Assembly: GCF_023278565.1 (NCBI RefSeq)
Contig: NC_064678.1
Coordinates: 1,984,001 to 2,048,000 of the forward strand
DNA from: Colletotrichum lupini
Lineage: Eukaryota > Ascomycota > Sordariomycetes > Glomerellales > Glomerellaceae
Length of the DNA stretch: 64,000 nucleotides
Reading direction: 5' to 3'
This document shows positions 11,988 through 24,800 of this stretch, piece after piece (positions within the stretch are counted from its first letter, which is position 1; each line of letters starts with the position of its first letter). The notes under the pieces are model-generated. The model saw only the letters and a list, made by a program, of their open reading frames with translations. It had not been told where the DNA came from and made no database searches. Position numbers and translations under genes: made by a program.

Positions 11988-14900
11988 ATTATAAGCTTAG
12001 CTCTAATTTAGACCTCTATACCTTTATTAAAAAGTTATTTCTTAGGGACTACGGTTTATTATATCCTTTTTTATAATATTATATAACCCCTATTACGTTC
12101 GTTAACCTTATTTTTAAACGAATTAATATTTTTTAGAAGAATTATTAATACTCCTAAGTAAAAGCTTAATTATTAATAAAACTAGCCTAAATAGTACCTC
12201 GCTCTATAAATTAAGGCCTAGTTAAAGGATATCTAGGACTTATTAAACTTAAATAACCTTATTTCTTTATTAAATCCGTTACTCTTTACTAAGTTTATTT
12301 TTTTAATTAAAAAGTACGTTAAAATATAAAATACTACTTAAGAATAAGCGTATTAAACGGCCTTAATTAAATGTTAATAAAGACTTAAGGAGTTTATTTA
12401 ATAATAAACCGAATAGTTAAAAAGCGAGGTTATAATCGAACCCTTTATTATAATTAAACTCTTAAGTAAAAACGATTAAATTAAGTAATTAGTTATTTTA
12501 ATAAAACCGAAGGCTATAATAGCGAATTAAGTACGTCTTATTAAAGAATACGCCTCTTTTATTTAATAAACTATATTTAAAACGATCTCTTATTTATAAA
12601 AAAAGAGATTATATAAATTAATAAATCGCTAGATCTCCTTTATAGTTATTTAAAAAATCTTAAAGAATATAAAAGAGGAGCTTATTAATTTTTTAAACTA
12701 CTCTTTTTATACTATAATTTAGGTTTTTAAATAAAAATACGTATTAAATAACTTTAGTTCGTTTATAATTATAAAAAAGGAATTTAACGTAGTTATAAAT
12801 AGGGCGAACTTTAGTATTAGCTTATTAATTTAAATTAAAGACTTCTTTTTAGCTTATTATTAAGCTACGTAGCTTAAGTTATTTAAAGTCTAGGGTACCT
12901 TTATTTTAAAAACCTTTTTTTATATAACTATATATTACTTTATTTTAAACTAATTTAATTAAGAGCTCGTTAAGATTATTAAATTAAAATAAAAAAGGAA
13001 AGTAATTTTTAATATAAGGTATTATACTAAGATTTTTAACGACCTTTTATATAAAGAGGTAATATATAATAAGAATTATAAACGAACCCCTATAATATTC
13101 GTAATATTAATAAGTTACTTAAATTTCTTTAAGTAAAATAAAGCGACTCCTAACTCGTTTACTAATTATTTTTATAAAAGGACTTATTATTAAAAGCTAA
13201 TAAACTATATAAAAATAAAGCTTATTTTAATAAGTAAAACGAAGTTAGAACATATTTAGCTAAGCACTAATAATACTTAAAAAATAATTTCTTATTTAAA
13301 CTAAGAAAAGTATACTAACCTCCGTATTAACCTTATTTAAAAGGGCTAGATTTATATAAAACCCCCTTTTAAATAAAATAATAATAACTAAAGTCGTTTT
13401 AAAAAAATAACTAAAATTAATAAGCTAAGTAATAAAAAGAACTTTAAAAGAACTTATTTTTTAAATATTATAATTATAATTATTAACGTTAATCTACTCC
13501 TTAAACTAAGTATAAAAGGGAATAAGAATAGTAATCTTACTATTTTTTTTATCCCCTTTATTAGCCTATATCTCTTTTCTAAAAGTATAGTTATAAATAA
13601 TTACGGTACTATTTACTTTATTAATAATTAATTATTTTTAAAGCCGGATTCTATTTAATAAAATAATAGCTTAGAGAATATAAATTCTAAAACGGCCTCC
13701 TATTTTATTATTATTAAAAGAACGAGGATTATATATAATATCTTTATAAAATTAAAAAGGCTTAAAATAGAGTACTTTACTCTTTATAATATTAGTTTTA
13801 TTAAAAACTTTTATATAAACGTCGTATTAAAAGGTCTTTTTTAAAAAACCAATATTTAATATTTAGGTTTTGATTATACCCTTCGGTTCGGTAGTAAATC
13901 TAAGAACATTATTATTAAATAGCTCGAGAAGAAGGTTAATTTAGTTTTCTTATAATATAAGCCCTATTTATTCTATTTTTTATTTAGAAATTAGTTTTTG
14001 CTCGTTAATATAATTTTAATATATAGCGCTTAGCGCCTACGTTCTTTATATTAATTAAAGAATAACTAATTAAATATAGCCTAGCTTTAGTACTTTAAAT
14101 TTAAATATCTCGCGCTAGTAGTACTTAAAAAGCTCGTCTTAGCCGCTTGGGGGGTAAGGATTAGAAGACTAAACTATTTAAAATACTAATATTATATAAC
14201 TATTTATATAAAATAAGTTATTTTATAATATACCTTAGAATAAAAAATAACTTAACTTTATTATAAAATCTTATAAGACCTCTTTAACTACTTATTAATT
14301 TATAAATAAAGTAAATAGCTAATACTAATTAAAAACGAGTATTTAAGTAGGATCTTCGTTTTTTTATAAGTTATAAAAACCTATAATATAGTATTTAGGG
14401 TCTTGTACTTTTTTAAATAATAAATACGTATATAAAAGGGCGTAGCTATTTATAAAATCTAATAAAATATAGAACGTATAATAATCGTAATTAATAACGA
14501 AACTCGTTTTTAAATATAAATATAGGAGCTAGGAATAGACTTAGAGACTACTCCTCTATATATAAAAAAACTAAATAAAGGAGGGGAACGAGCTAACTAA
14601 GAAATTATTAATAAAGCGATTAGTATAATATTAATAACTAGCTTACTAAACGAACTCTAAGTAAAAGCTATATTAGCTATAGCTTATTTATATAATATTA
14701 ACCCTAAGTAACGTATTAACTAGTTATTATTAATTTAAATTAAAAAAGTCTAGTTCGCTTATTATTTTAAGTAATAATAATTAATAAATATATTAAAGCT
14801 TGCTTACGATCTATATTTTTTTAAGGGTAAACGTACGTATATAGCTATAAAGCGTACCCTTTTAAGAGGGATTATAAAAAAAGAATTAATAAAAAACGCT

Positions 14901-17900
14901 TTAAAATAGAGTAGAGGGGATATATTAAGTATTTTATAAATTACGTATTAAATACTTATAACTTATATAGGATCTAGATCCCCTCGTTTTTAAAAGTTAT
15001 TATTACCTAAAATATAATATTTAATAAAATAGCTTTTGTTTTTAAAAATAATATTAAAACCGTAATTTATTTACTTAAGTTAAGAGCCGTAGTAAATAAG
15101 ATTTAATAACTACTTATAATAATTAAACCTAAGCTCTAATTACTTAGAATTATAAATAAAAAAGAGGCTATATTAATTAATAATAAAAAATAACTATTAC
15201 TACTTATACTCGTTTTATAAAAAGTAAATAAAGCTATAAAAAAGCTTAGTTCGTTTTTAAATAAATAAAGCGGGTAATTATTTACCCCTAAACTAACCCT
15301 AAACTTTAAAAATTTAGAATTAAATACGAACCTCGCTTAGTTAATTAAAGTTATAAATAAAGCTATAAAGGAAATCGATCTTTTTATTAAAAAAATCGAA
15401 AATATAATATATATATAAATAAAAATAAAGACTTTTTAAAGCTTTTATAAAAAGGATCTTTTTATTTAACTAGACCCTAACGAACCCCTTTAATAAATAA
15501 GCTTATATTAAAAAATAAAAATAATAAACGACTTAGCTAGTAATTTTAATATAATTAGTATATATAATTAAAAAGAGGATAGGTATACTAAATAAAGTTA
15601 GAAATTAAAAAACTAATTACTAAAAGTATTTATTTAAAACCCGAGTTAATAAGAGCGACTTAGGTAGTACTCTTTTTATATTTAGGTAAAAGAAAACTAG
15701 GACTCCTTTTTTAATACGTATATACTTAATTAATAAAAAGTAGTTAATAAAATAATTTAAGAGTATTAGACGCTATATTATTATATTTATACCGTAATTA
15801 ATAAAACGAAGTACGTTTTACTAACTATAGTTTAATCCAATTAGATTTACGTAAATTAATTAATTACTTTTTTAAAAAAGTAAAAGGATATTTTTAAAAT
15901 ACTAGAACCTCTAAGAAATTAATTCGTAAAAGTAGTATAGTTAAAAATCTAAAAGCTAAAGGAAATAAATATTTAAAAAGTAGTTAATAAAGCCTCGGTT
16001 ATTTCTAAGCCGATACCCCTTAAATAGATATTTAATTATAAATTAAATAGTAATAATTACCTCGATTATTATAAAGCGAGAATTTACGTTAAGGAGGACT
16101 TTTAAAAACGATACTTTTTAAAAAAAACCTACGTAATAACGCTAATTACTAAGACGTTTAGGGTAACTATAGCTATTACTACCTAATTCGATTTAGAAAT
16201 TTATTAATATAATATTATAAATACCTTTTTAAAAATATTTAAAAAGCTAAGTAACCCCCTTATTATTTATAAACTTCTAAACGGCTTTTATAAGCTAAGA
16301 ATATATATTAAACTCGAGCGGGCCTTATATAGTATTTATAACGCTCTATTATTATAATATAAAAAGCTAACGTTAATTTTTAAAAGTCTAGGTCTCTTAT
16401 TTATAAGCAAGGACCTATACCTATTTTAAGATTTTATTAAAAAGGTCTTAGTTTTTTTTTACATAGATAATATCCTGGTTTTTTATTATAAAAACTATAT
16501 TTACGAGGCTAATTAAGTAACCGAGGGACTTAAAAAGAAATATTAAATAAAAAACTAAGGGCTAGTTTTATAATATTTTAAAATAAAGGTCGTTTATAAT
16601 TAATTAAATAAAAAGATTTACTTAGTTTATAATTAGTATCTTAAAAGAGTAACTAAGAAGTTCGATTTTATTAATTTTATTACTTTTATAACCCCTTTAT
16701 TAATAATCCTAATTAAGAAAACCTTAGGGATTATATCCCTAAATAAAACTAAGTTTTTTTAAAAAAAAGTCGGATCGATATTATATATAGCGATTATAAT
16801 TCGGCTTAACGTCGTTTTTATATACGCTCTACTCTTTTAGTTCTTAATAAACCCGTCTTATTAATATTATTTTATTATAAATTAAGTTATATAATACTTT
16901 TTTTATATATAATACTTAATAATATATTTTAAGATCTCGGGGGGTAGCTAGGTATTATTAATTATAAATAACGCTTCGTTTATAAATAATAAAAAGACTT
17001 AAAAATCTTTATAAAGTTTTATAATCTCCTTTTTTAATAGCCTCGTTTAGTAAAAAGTAACTTATTAAAATATAATAACTACGTTAATTATAAAGGCCGA
17101 ATTACTAAGCTTAAAATATATAATTAAGGAAATACTTATTTTTAAACGCTTTTTTAAAAATATCTTACTTAAGCTTAGTAATATATAAAATATATATTAT
17201 CATAATTATTAAATAATTAAACTCGTAATAAAGAAAGGGGAACGTATTTTAATTTATTTATATTACGTTAATATTTAGAATATATAATTATAATAAGAGT
17301 ACTCGAGAGGCTTATTTTAAATAATCTATATATTAATAAATAAAATACTAACTAACGGTTTTATAAAAAACCTTTTTAAAGCGAAGTTTAAATACTTTAT
17401 ATTACTTTTAAATATAGGAAATATATAAAAAATAATTATACTAAACGAAGAGACGTTTAAAAAGTAATAAAACGGCCTAGGGGGCCCGGTTCTTAATTAA
17501 AAAACGTAGCCTATAGCTAGGGAGTATAAAGTTATTTTAGTAACCCCGTTAAGTTATTTAAAAAGAGGCTATTTATTTAAAAAAGCAAGTATATATTTGT
17601 TTAAAAAAAGCTTAAACGCGGGCTATATATTTAAAGGGATATATAAATTAATAAGAGTATTAATTTTAATTTAAATATTATTTATTTTTATAAGTAAAGT
17701 AGTTAATATTATTACGTTCTTAATAAGTTCTTTTAATAATATTTTTAATATAAAGAGAGCGTTTATAAATACCTCTTTTATTAAGGCCTTATTTATATAA
17801 ACCCCCTTACCCTTTTTTTTATTTAAAAAACCGTTATACTTAAAGACCTTATATAATATTATTATTATATAAGTTAAGGTTTATATATTAAGTTATAAAT

Positions 17901-18324
17901 AATAAATAGAACGAGGATAGTTTAAAATATACTTTATAAAATATAAATAATTTTATATTAATAATTACGGCTATTACTAACTTTTCTATTACCTCTTACT
18001 TAAAATATAAGAACTTTATATTTAAGAACTATATATACCCCTTAAAAATAGGGATATAACTTAACTTTTTATAAGTTTAATAGCGTTAATATTTATTATT
18101 AATATACGAACTTAAGAGGTACGTACTATTTAAATAGTTATTAAGGGCGCTTTTAATATATTTAAAGTATTTATAACCGGATAGGGGAAGTAAAAATACC
18201 GGCTTATAATAAACCTTAATATTAAGAATAGTACTGAAAAAGTCCGCTATTAAAAATTAGTTTTATAAATAATAATAATTAAAAAAGTATTATATATATA
18301 GTTAACTACTCTATACTTTTAAAA

Positions 18325-18640
18325 AAAAAAAAGGGGGCTATAAACTTACTTTACTTTTTTAATTTGTTTTAAAAAAAGTCTTTTTTTTTTTTTTTTTTTT
18401 TATTTAAGTAAGACTATAACCCTTTTTTTTTTTTTTTTTTTTTTTAAAAAAAAATTTTTTTTTTTTTAATTTTTTTTAAAAAAAGTTTTTTTTTTTTTTT
18501 TTTTTTTTAAGTAAGAGAGGGGGCTATAAACCCTCTTTATTTATACTATCTTTTTAAAAAACGAGAACGTCTTTTTAATTTTTAAAAAGGAGTAAAAGAG
18601 GGGGTTATAAACCCTTTTTATCTCTATTACTTTCTTAAAT
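18325..18640. repeat. Homopolymer-rich segment with repeated GGGGGCTATAAAC motif
   Basis: Poly-T and poly-A runs of 10-30 bases alternate with copies of a short motif: AAGGGGGCTATAAACTTAC at 18,332, GTAAGACTATAACCC at 18,408, GAGGGGGCTATAAACCCTC at 18,515 and GAGGGGGTTATAAACCC at 18,598. It lies between pol and the right LTR of copia element B. It looks like diverged tandem copies of a unit of roughly 80-100 bp. Function unknown. Confidence 0.6.
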
Positions 18641-19349
18641 AACTTATTTAGTTATAAGGCCGCTACTTATTTAATAAAATAATTAAATTAATATTAATAA
18701 ACGAGGCTATATTATAATTAAAATATAAAATAAAAAAATATTATTTACTCGTTTTAGGCTTATAGGGGGGGCTAGGAGAGCCGCTACTCTCTTTTAAAAT
18801 TATAGCCTCGTACTTATACTTCTTAGCTTCTTATATTACGGTAATACGAGCATAGTTTTTAACTAATTATTTTAATAATATTTAAATAAAAATAATATTA
18901 TTAATAAAAATCTTTTTTTAATAATACGTATATATAAAAACGCGGGTATAAAAGCGAAAAGTAAGGGTATATATATATAATAATAATATAAATATAAATT
19001 AAAAAAAAGAAAGAAAGTTAATACTATAAGTAATAATAAGAAGTTTATATATATTTATTATTCTTAATTTATAAATCGATTATTTAGTTAATAAGAGGCC
19101 GTCCCTCGGTCGTACTTTTTATTAATAATATAGCTTTAAAATTACTTATAATAATAAATATAGAGGTTAATTTATAGCTAATTTACCCCTCGCTTATAAC
19201 TCTACGTATAGATTAATTTATTTTATAATTCTTTTTATAAATAGATTTTTATATATTAATATTTAGTTTTTCGCTTTTAATAAACCTTTTTATAATAATA
19301 TAGGTAATTAAGTACGCTTTTTTTAAATATATATTTATTTAAGGAGGTA

Positions 19350-19531
19350 TATTATAATAGCTTTAACTATTTATAATCTTATTATATATTACGTAACCTT
19401 AGTTATATAATTACTAAGGCCTACTTTGCTCGTACTTTCTATATTAAAGCGAGCTTTGTGCCTATTTCCTATTTTTAATAAATAACCGTTCTCTTTATAT
19501 ACGTCGATGCCCTTATAGTAACTCTACGATA
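19350..19531 (+). repeat. Right (3') LTR of copia element B
   Basis: This copy is less mutated than the left LTR: it keeps some TpG (GCTTTGTGCC, CGATGCCC). It ends CTACGATA and is followed directly by GAATT and then normal host sequence at 19,537. A purine run AAGGAGG precedes it at 19,341-19,347. Confidence 0.85.
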
Positions 19532-20355
19532 GAATTGCATTTACTACTCTCGTAACATATGGTCATCTCGGAGCCCATGATACGTTGGGCTCGGTGGGGT
19601 GTGTATAAGGCTATTTGTGTTCCAGCGCTTTACGGCTGGCCGGTTGCCTCCAACGAAACAGATCCTAATCAACAACGTACACCGCACCGCTGAGTGCTAG
19701 GCAATCGCGTTTCCTAGTCAGATTTTCTTCGATTAACAGTAATCCATGGATCGAGGCGTGCAGGCTATCTGAGCCATGGAGAGACTGTGCGCGTCGCCAG
19801 CTCCTGGCGAGGGCATAATTATTCTGGAAACTGTAGAAACGACATGTCGAACGCCAAGGTCGCGTAGCTTTTGCTGCATGATTGCCCTGCAGGTGTCGTT
19901 GTCAAACTGTGAGAAGACTTTCAGGGAGGGTCGGCGGGGACCTGTCGTTTCTGCGTGCGCGTCAGCCCAAGTTGCTCTAGCCATGCGCTAACATGAAAGA
20001 CGCCCGGACGATCTTCGCTCGTTATGAGCACTAATTAGCAGTACTTCCACTTTCTGTTCGCTGGCTGCTACTTGCTGATTACCACACAGGTGTAACGCAG
20101 GCTGCGGCGGTGCTACCTGTGCCTCATTACGTGGCGCGTGATTTGCTCGCTTCAGATATGGATATATGCGTTGACACCTAACAGAGCCTCATGAATCCTA
20201 GGGATTCTTCTCAGGAGCCGTTGGGAAGGGAAAATGTCTCTATATGTGGGTGTGCCCCCCCGGGTTTTCTGGTTACTTTCCCTCCAAGTCTGTTGACCTG
20301 CCAAAGACAAATTTCTTCGGAAGCAAATTCGATACCTTGATTTCCTATATTTACA
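19532..20355. other. Host intergenic region upstream of the HET-type gene
   Basis: About 820 bp of normal-composition sequence from the GAATT duplication of copia element B to the ATG of the PNP-HET gene. It presumably holds that gene's promoter. No convincing gene, tRNA or repeat was seen; short ORFs on both strands look fortuitous. Confidence 0.6.
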
Positions 20356-21662
20356 ATGGATCGCCAAACCTATAACATCGGACTGATACTATCGTCACCT
20401 GTTCACGTCAATTTAGCCGCTGCATTCTTTGACCAGATACACGAAGAACATTTTTCTGTCCCGTTGAGCATAACTTACAGCACTGGCCGAGTTGGTGAAC
20501 ACAACGTCGTCGTTGTTGCTGCAAATGAAATTCCCGCAAGCGAAACTCGAGACACCCAAGAAATCTTAGATGATTTGCTCAAGAGATTTCCCTCCGTTCG
20601 TGCGTGCTTCTTGGCAAGCGTCGATGCAGTAGCATCCCAAAGAGGCCGTTGCGTAGTAGGCGACGTCGTCGTCGGAATTCTGCCCAACCGACGAAATGGT
20701 GTCACTCACTTCGATGCCGAGAAATCGACACTCCAAAGGCGTCTTGTTGCTACACGGGAAATGAAACATGTACCTGGGGTTGTGGCCGCCGCTGTCGAGG
20801 AATCACTTGACTTGAAGAAGCAAAATTACCGGCAGCGAGATTCTGTCAACGGCAGCATACAGCCTCAATTCAAAAGTTTCCGCGGAGTAATAGCGTCTTC
20901 ATCAACCCGTCTAACCGACGAGGGCCTGGTCGATCGTATAAAAACCGAGAATGATGTCTTGTGCTTTGAAACGGCGGCTGCACATTTCAGAAATGAATCT
21001 CTTGTCGTTATGGCTGGTATTACAAGACAAACGGGTAATAGCAGCCAGATCTTGTCAAGCGGAGGTGTCTGCGGGAATGTTCTTGCGTATCTGAACAGCC
21101 TCATCTTACGGGTCCACACCGATAACATTGCACAAGAACCGACTCTATTAAGTCTTCACGAGTTCAAACACTTCGATCTCGAGCGACCTGGATTTCGACT
21201 CTTGAGACTTGAACGGGGTTCGCGAAACACGCCAGTTCACTGTCGCCTGATTCAAGCATACCTTCCGCAGCAAGAAGAAGAGACTGCTAGCGAACGCACT
21301 ACGCATACGAACCAGGACATCATACCGTACGATTCACTGTCATATTGTTGGGGAGATAGTACCAGACTATGCCAGCCGATTCATGTGGACGGAAAAATAC
21401 TCTTCGTCACCGAAAAGCTTCTCGAGGCTCTCAACTACCTGAGGCGCGAATATGAAGACCGCATACTGTGGGTTGACGCTATTTGCATTGATCAGAGCAA
21501 CGTCCAAGAGCGCGGACATCAAGTCGGATGGATGGGGAACCTTTATGCGCATGCCGACCGCGTTTTGTGTTGGCTAGGATATGTTGAACATAACGTTGTC
21601 CACTTGTTTTCCTTGCTTGACACATTTCGACGTCGGGTTCCACAGGAAGCATGGACAGAATG

Positions 21663-21867
21663 TGTTAGTATCCCTATTACAGGGTAGTTAGTTCGAACCG
21701 TAGTTAACAAAGAGATTAATTAAACTATATAAATATCTACGTAATAGGTGTAAAAAAGAAGTTCTAACCGTAGGTTAGGCTAGTTATAATAATCGTAAAT
21801 AGGGCCCCTAATTAGCCCCTGCGCAGTTAGCTATATACCGCGGTTAAATTAGACTTCTAATCTAATA
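21663..21867 (-). repeat. Left LTR of copia element C (3' LTR in element orientation)
   Basis: 205 bp starting TGTTAGTATCCC at the GAATG duplication and ending TCTAATA. It matches 28,880-29,084 end to end, and every difference I could see is a transition. It is followed inside the element by a T-run (A-run on the minus strand) that may be the remnant of the polypurine tract. Confidence 0.9.
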
Positions 21868-24800
21868 CTAACTTTTTTTTTTTTATTAATTTAACTACTA
21901 TAGTTAGAGGTATAATTCGACCTCGGGCCCGTTTATTAAGTCGTCTCCTTTTCCCCCTTTTCTCTACTCTTTTTATATAACCTATCCTTTTATTTATATA
22001 ATAATTTTTCCGCTACTTATAAATTACTCTAATCCCTTATTTAGTACTACTTTTATAAAAGCGTTTGCGAGGTTATTTTTATTATTAATCTAACGGATCT
22101 TAAGTATCTCGCGCCTTTTATATAATTACTTAAGGGCTATAATATCGATTATAAACCTCTTTTCTTTCGTCGTTCTTAATTTAACGAGGTATTTATATAG
22201 TAAGTAAGAATTAATATAAATAACCGTTAGAATAAATAAAAAGCTAATTTAATTAGTAATCTTTTTTAGTATTATTAAAATCGCGTAAGAGAGGTTAACG
22301 CCGTTAACTATATTATAAACCTCTAACGCTAATATACTTCTTATTACCCGCTTATTTTTAGTTAACGAGTAATAAATTATATTACCGTATATAATAAATT
22401 CGCTCTCGCCTATACTCTCGTTAGCTAAGATAATAATGTACCCTAATTATAAAATAAAGTCGTTATTATTTATAAATAACTTATTAATAAAAACGTAGAG
22501 CTTATTAATCGTAAGGTTGATTAAGTAATAAGCGAGACCTCGATTAAGATTCGTTTATTACTACTTAAGCTACTTATTAAGTACTTTAATATTTTATTTA
22601 GTTAAATTTATAACCTATACTACCCTAGCGTAGTTAAAAGTTACCTCGGCCTAATAAATACTTATAATATATACCCCTCGCGCAAGCTTAGCTTTATACT
22701 ATTTTTTAACGTTAGTTACGTTTAGATTAATAAAGTTAATCTTCTCGCCCTACCCCTTTTATTAAAAAATAACGGTTTCCCCTTCGATTATAAAAATCCC
22801 GCTATTAAATACTAGGGGGGTATTTATTATAAGGACTTTTTTTAGCTTTATTATAAAGCCCGCTTTTTAGAGCTCCTTATCCTCTTTTTTTATAAAGTTA
22901 ATATTAAATAGGCCTAATATATCGTCGGTCTATATTTTAATAATCCTAAATTAGTTACTTTTATACTCCGCGACTAATAAGTACGGGTCGTACGTAAAGG
23001 TAACTATTAATAGTTAATTAATATAAAAATCGTAATAAGTAGCTTACTAATAAGTACCCGATTTTATAAGCCTATATAGTAGCTTAAGTACTTTAATAAT
23101 CGTACTTTCTAAGTACTTACTAACTATTTTTTTTAGTAAATAGGCTAGGATTTTCCTTATAAGCCCTATAGCCGATTAGGTATAGGCCTAGGTAATATTA
23201 CGGTTCTAAATCTCGTATCCCTTTTTCTGTAGCAATGCTATTAGTACTATTATTAATCGTTAGCTATAGCGCTATATAATAAGCGATTATATAAATAGCG
23301 TTACCTTTTTAACGTCGCCGTACCCCTAAATTACGTATTTAGACTTCTCGTATAGCTAGGGTATTCTTTTCCTTTTAATCTTACGAACTATTTATAATTT
23401 AAATATATAGAGGTTTATATATTTTTCCAAGTTATATAAGATAAATTAATAGACCCCTCGATTATAAAGAGTATTTATTTTAATAAGATCTAATCCCTTA
23501 TACGGCTTTTTAATAGTTATAATTACGCCTTCTTTACGTAGTTTAATTACTAGCTTAAAATCGGCTTTCTTTTTTACTATATAAAAGGTATTAATTACCT
23601 CGTTACTAATAATAAATTACCGCGTTAGGGCTTACCGTCGTAATCTTTTACGACGTCTTGCTAATAGTATTAGTGCCCTTTTAGTAATTTCCTCTTCCTC
23701 GTCGTCTATTAATACTACTACGACGATTTCGTTAAAAATAATTTCCTATACCTCTACCGCAAGTTATATAGTTTCCCCTAGCTCTTTTTTTTCTTATAAG
23801 TTAGAAATTACCTCGTTAGGATCTATATAATACGGTTTAACTACCGTAATTAATATTTTAAGTAACTAGTTACGATCTCTCGTAACTATATAAGAGCGCT
23901 CGTTAACGGAAATTAACTTATATAGCCTAGCCTATTATTAGGTAATTTCGCGCTATACTTATATATCTAAATTTAGTAGTATATCTAAATTATTCTCTAT
24001 ATTAGGCCTATTGCGCATAGTAATTACCTTATTAACTTACCTTTTTATACTTACCTTGCGCAGTGCCCGTATTACTTTTTTAACTACTCGGGCTTATTAG
24101 CTTATGCTTAGTAATAGTAGCGAGGCTAAGGTTGTTTTTAGATATGCTCTAAATACTAATAGCGTTAGTATAAGTCCGTTAGGCCCTATAGTATTATTAT
24201 AGTATTTAAGTACTATCTAGAGGTATTCGTTATTAATAAAATCCGGATTTTCTTTTTTAATAATTCTAAACGCCCTTTTTAATTATTAGTATACCCTTTC
24301 TACTTTTTTAATACTATAGTATGCTTTAATAAGTACGACTTTTAGCTATATACTATAAGCTATCGTATTATTTCTAAATTTTACTAACTTAAAGCTAGTA
24401 CTAGCGTCGGTTTTAATATTATTTAGCGGTCCCTAGTATATATCGATCTAGCTTTTTTATAAAGCTACCTATACTATCTTTACTTATAGATCCTAAAAGA
24501 ATTACCCTACTTAGAAGGATATAGCTACGTCGATTATATATAGTACTAGCCGACTATTTAAATAGAAGATATTAATAACAATTTCTTAGTTAAAGTTAAG
24601 CTTATTACGCAATTTAAACTTAAATCTGCATAGGCTCTGCGTATTTATTTAATATTAGTAATATACTTTCGTTAACTATTCTAGCGCCCCTATTTTAATA
24701 TTATTATTACTTAATTATTTTAAAAAGTTATATAGCTTCGTAACTAACGGGTACCCAAATCTTTAGTATAGTCTTCTAAGCTTACTTTCCGTTAAGTAAT

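Larger units (their letters stand above)
11807..19531 (+). mobile_element. Complete but RIP-killed Ty1/copia retrotransposon, plus strand
   Basis: A 7.7-kb element bounded by 181/182-bp LTRs and the 5-bp target duplication GAATT (11,802-11,806 and 19,532-19,536). In a plus-strand frame broken by many TAA/TAG codons I can read a copia integrase (about 14,000-15,050, with LETTP..LN.GGERAN near 14,540-14,605), the reverse transcriptase (about 16,000-16,700), and RNase H (about 16,800-17,420, ending in the NGFIKNLFKAKF motif typical of copia C-termini). The catalytic YxDD motif at 16,460-16,477 reads YIDN, a G-to-A change of the second Asp. CpA/TpG are nearly absent throughout. Some 1.9 kb of non-pol sequence separates RNase H from the right LTR. 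A purine-rich AAGGAGG lies just before that LTR and may be the polypurine tract. Confidence 0.88.

Noticed and set aside
18325..18640. Repeated GGGGGCTATAAAC motifs as a CRISPR-like array
   Set aside because: Units are irregular in length, separated by homopolymers rather than unique spacers, and the genome is fungal.
21685..21687. TAG at 21,685 as the natural end of the HET gene
   Set aside because: The last nine codons before it lie within the LTR; the gene's true continuation resumes at 29,085 in frame.
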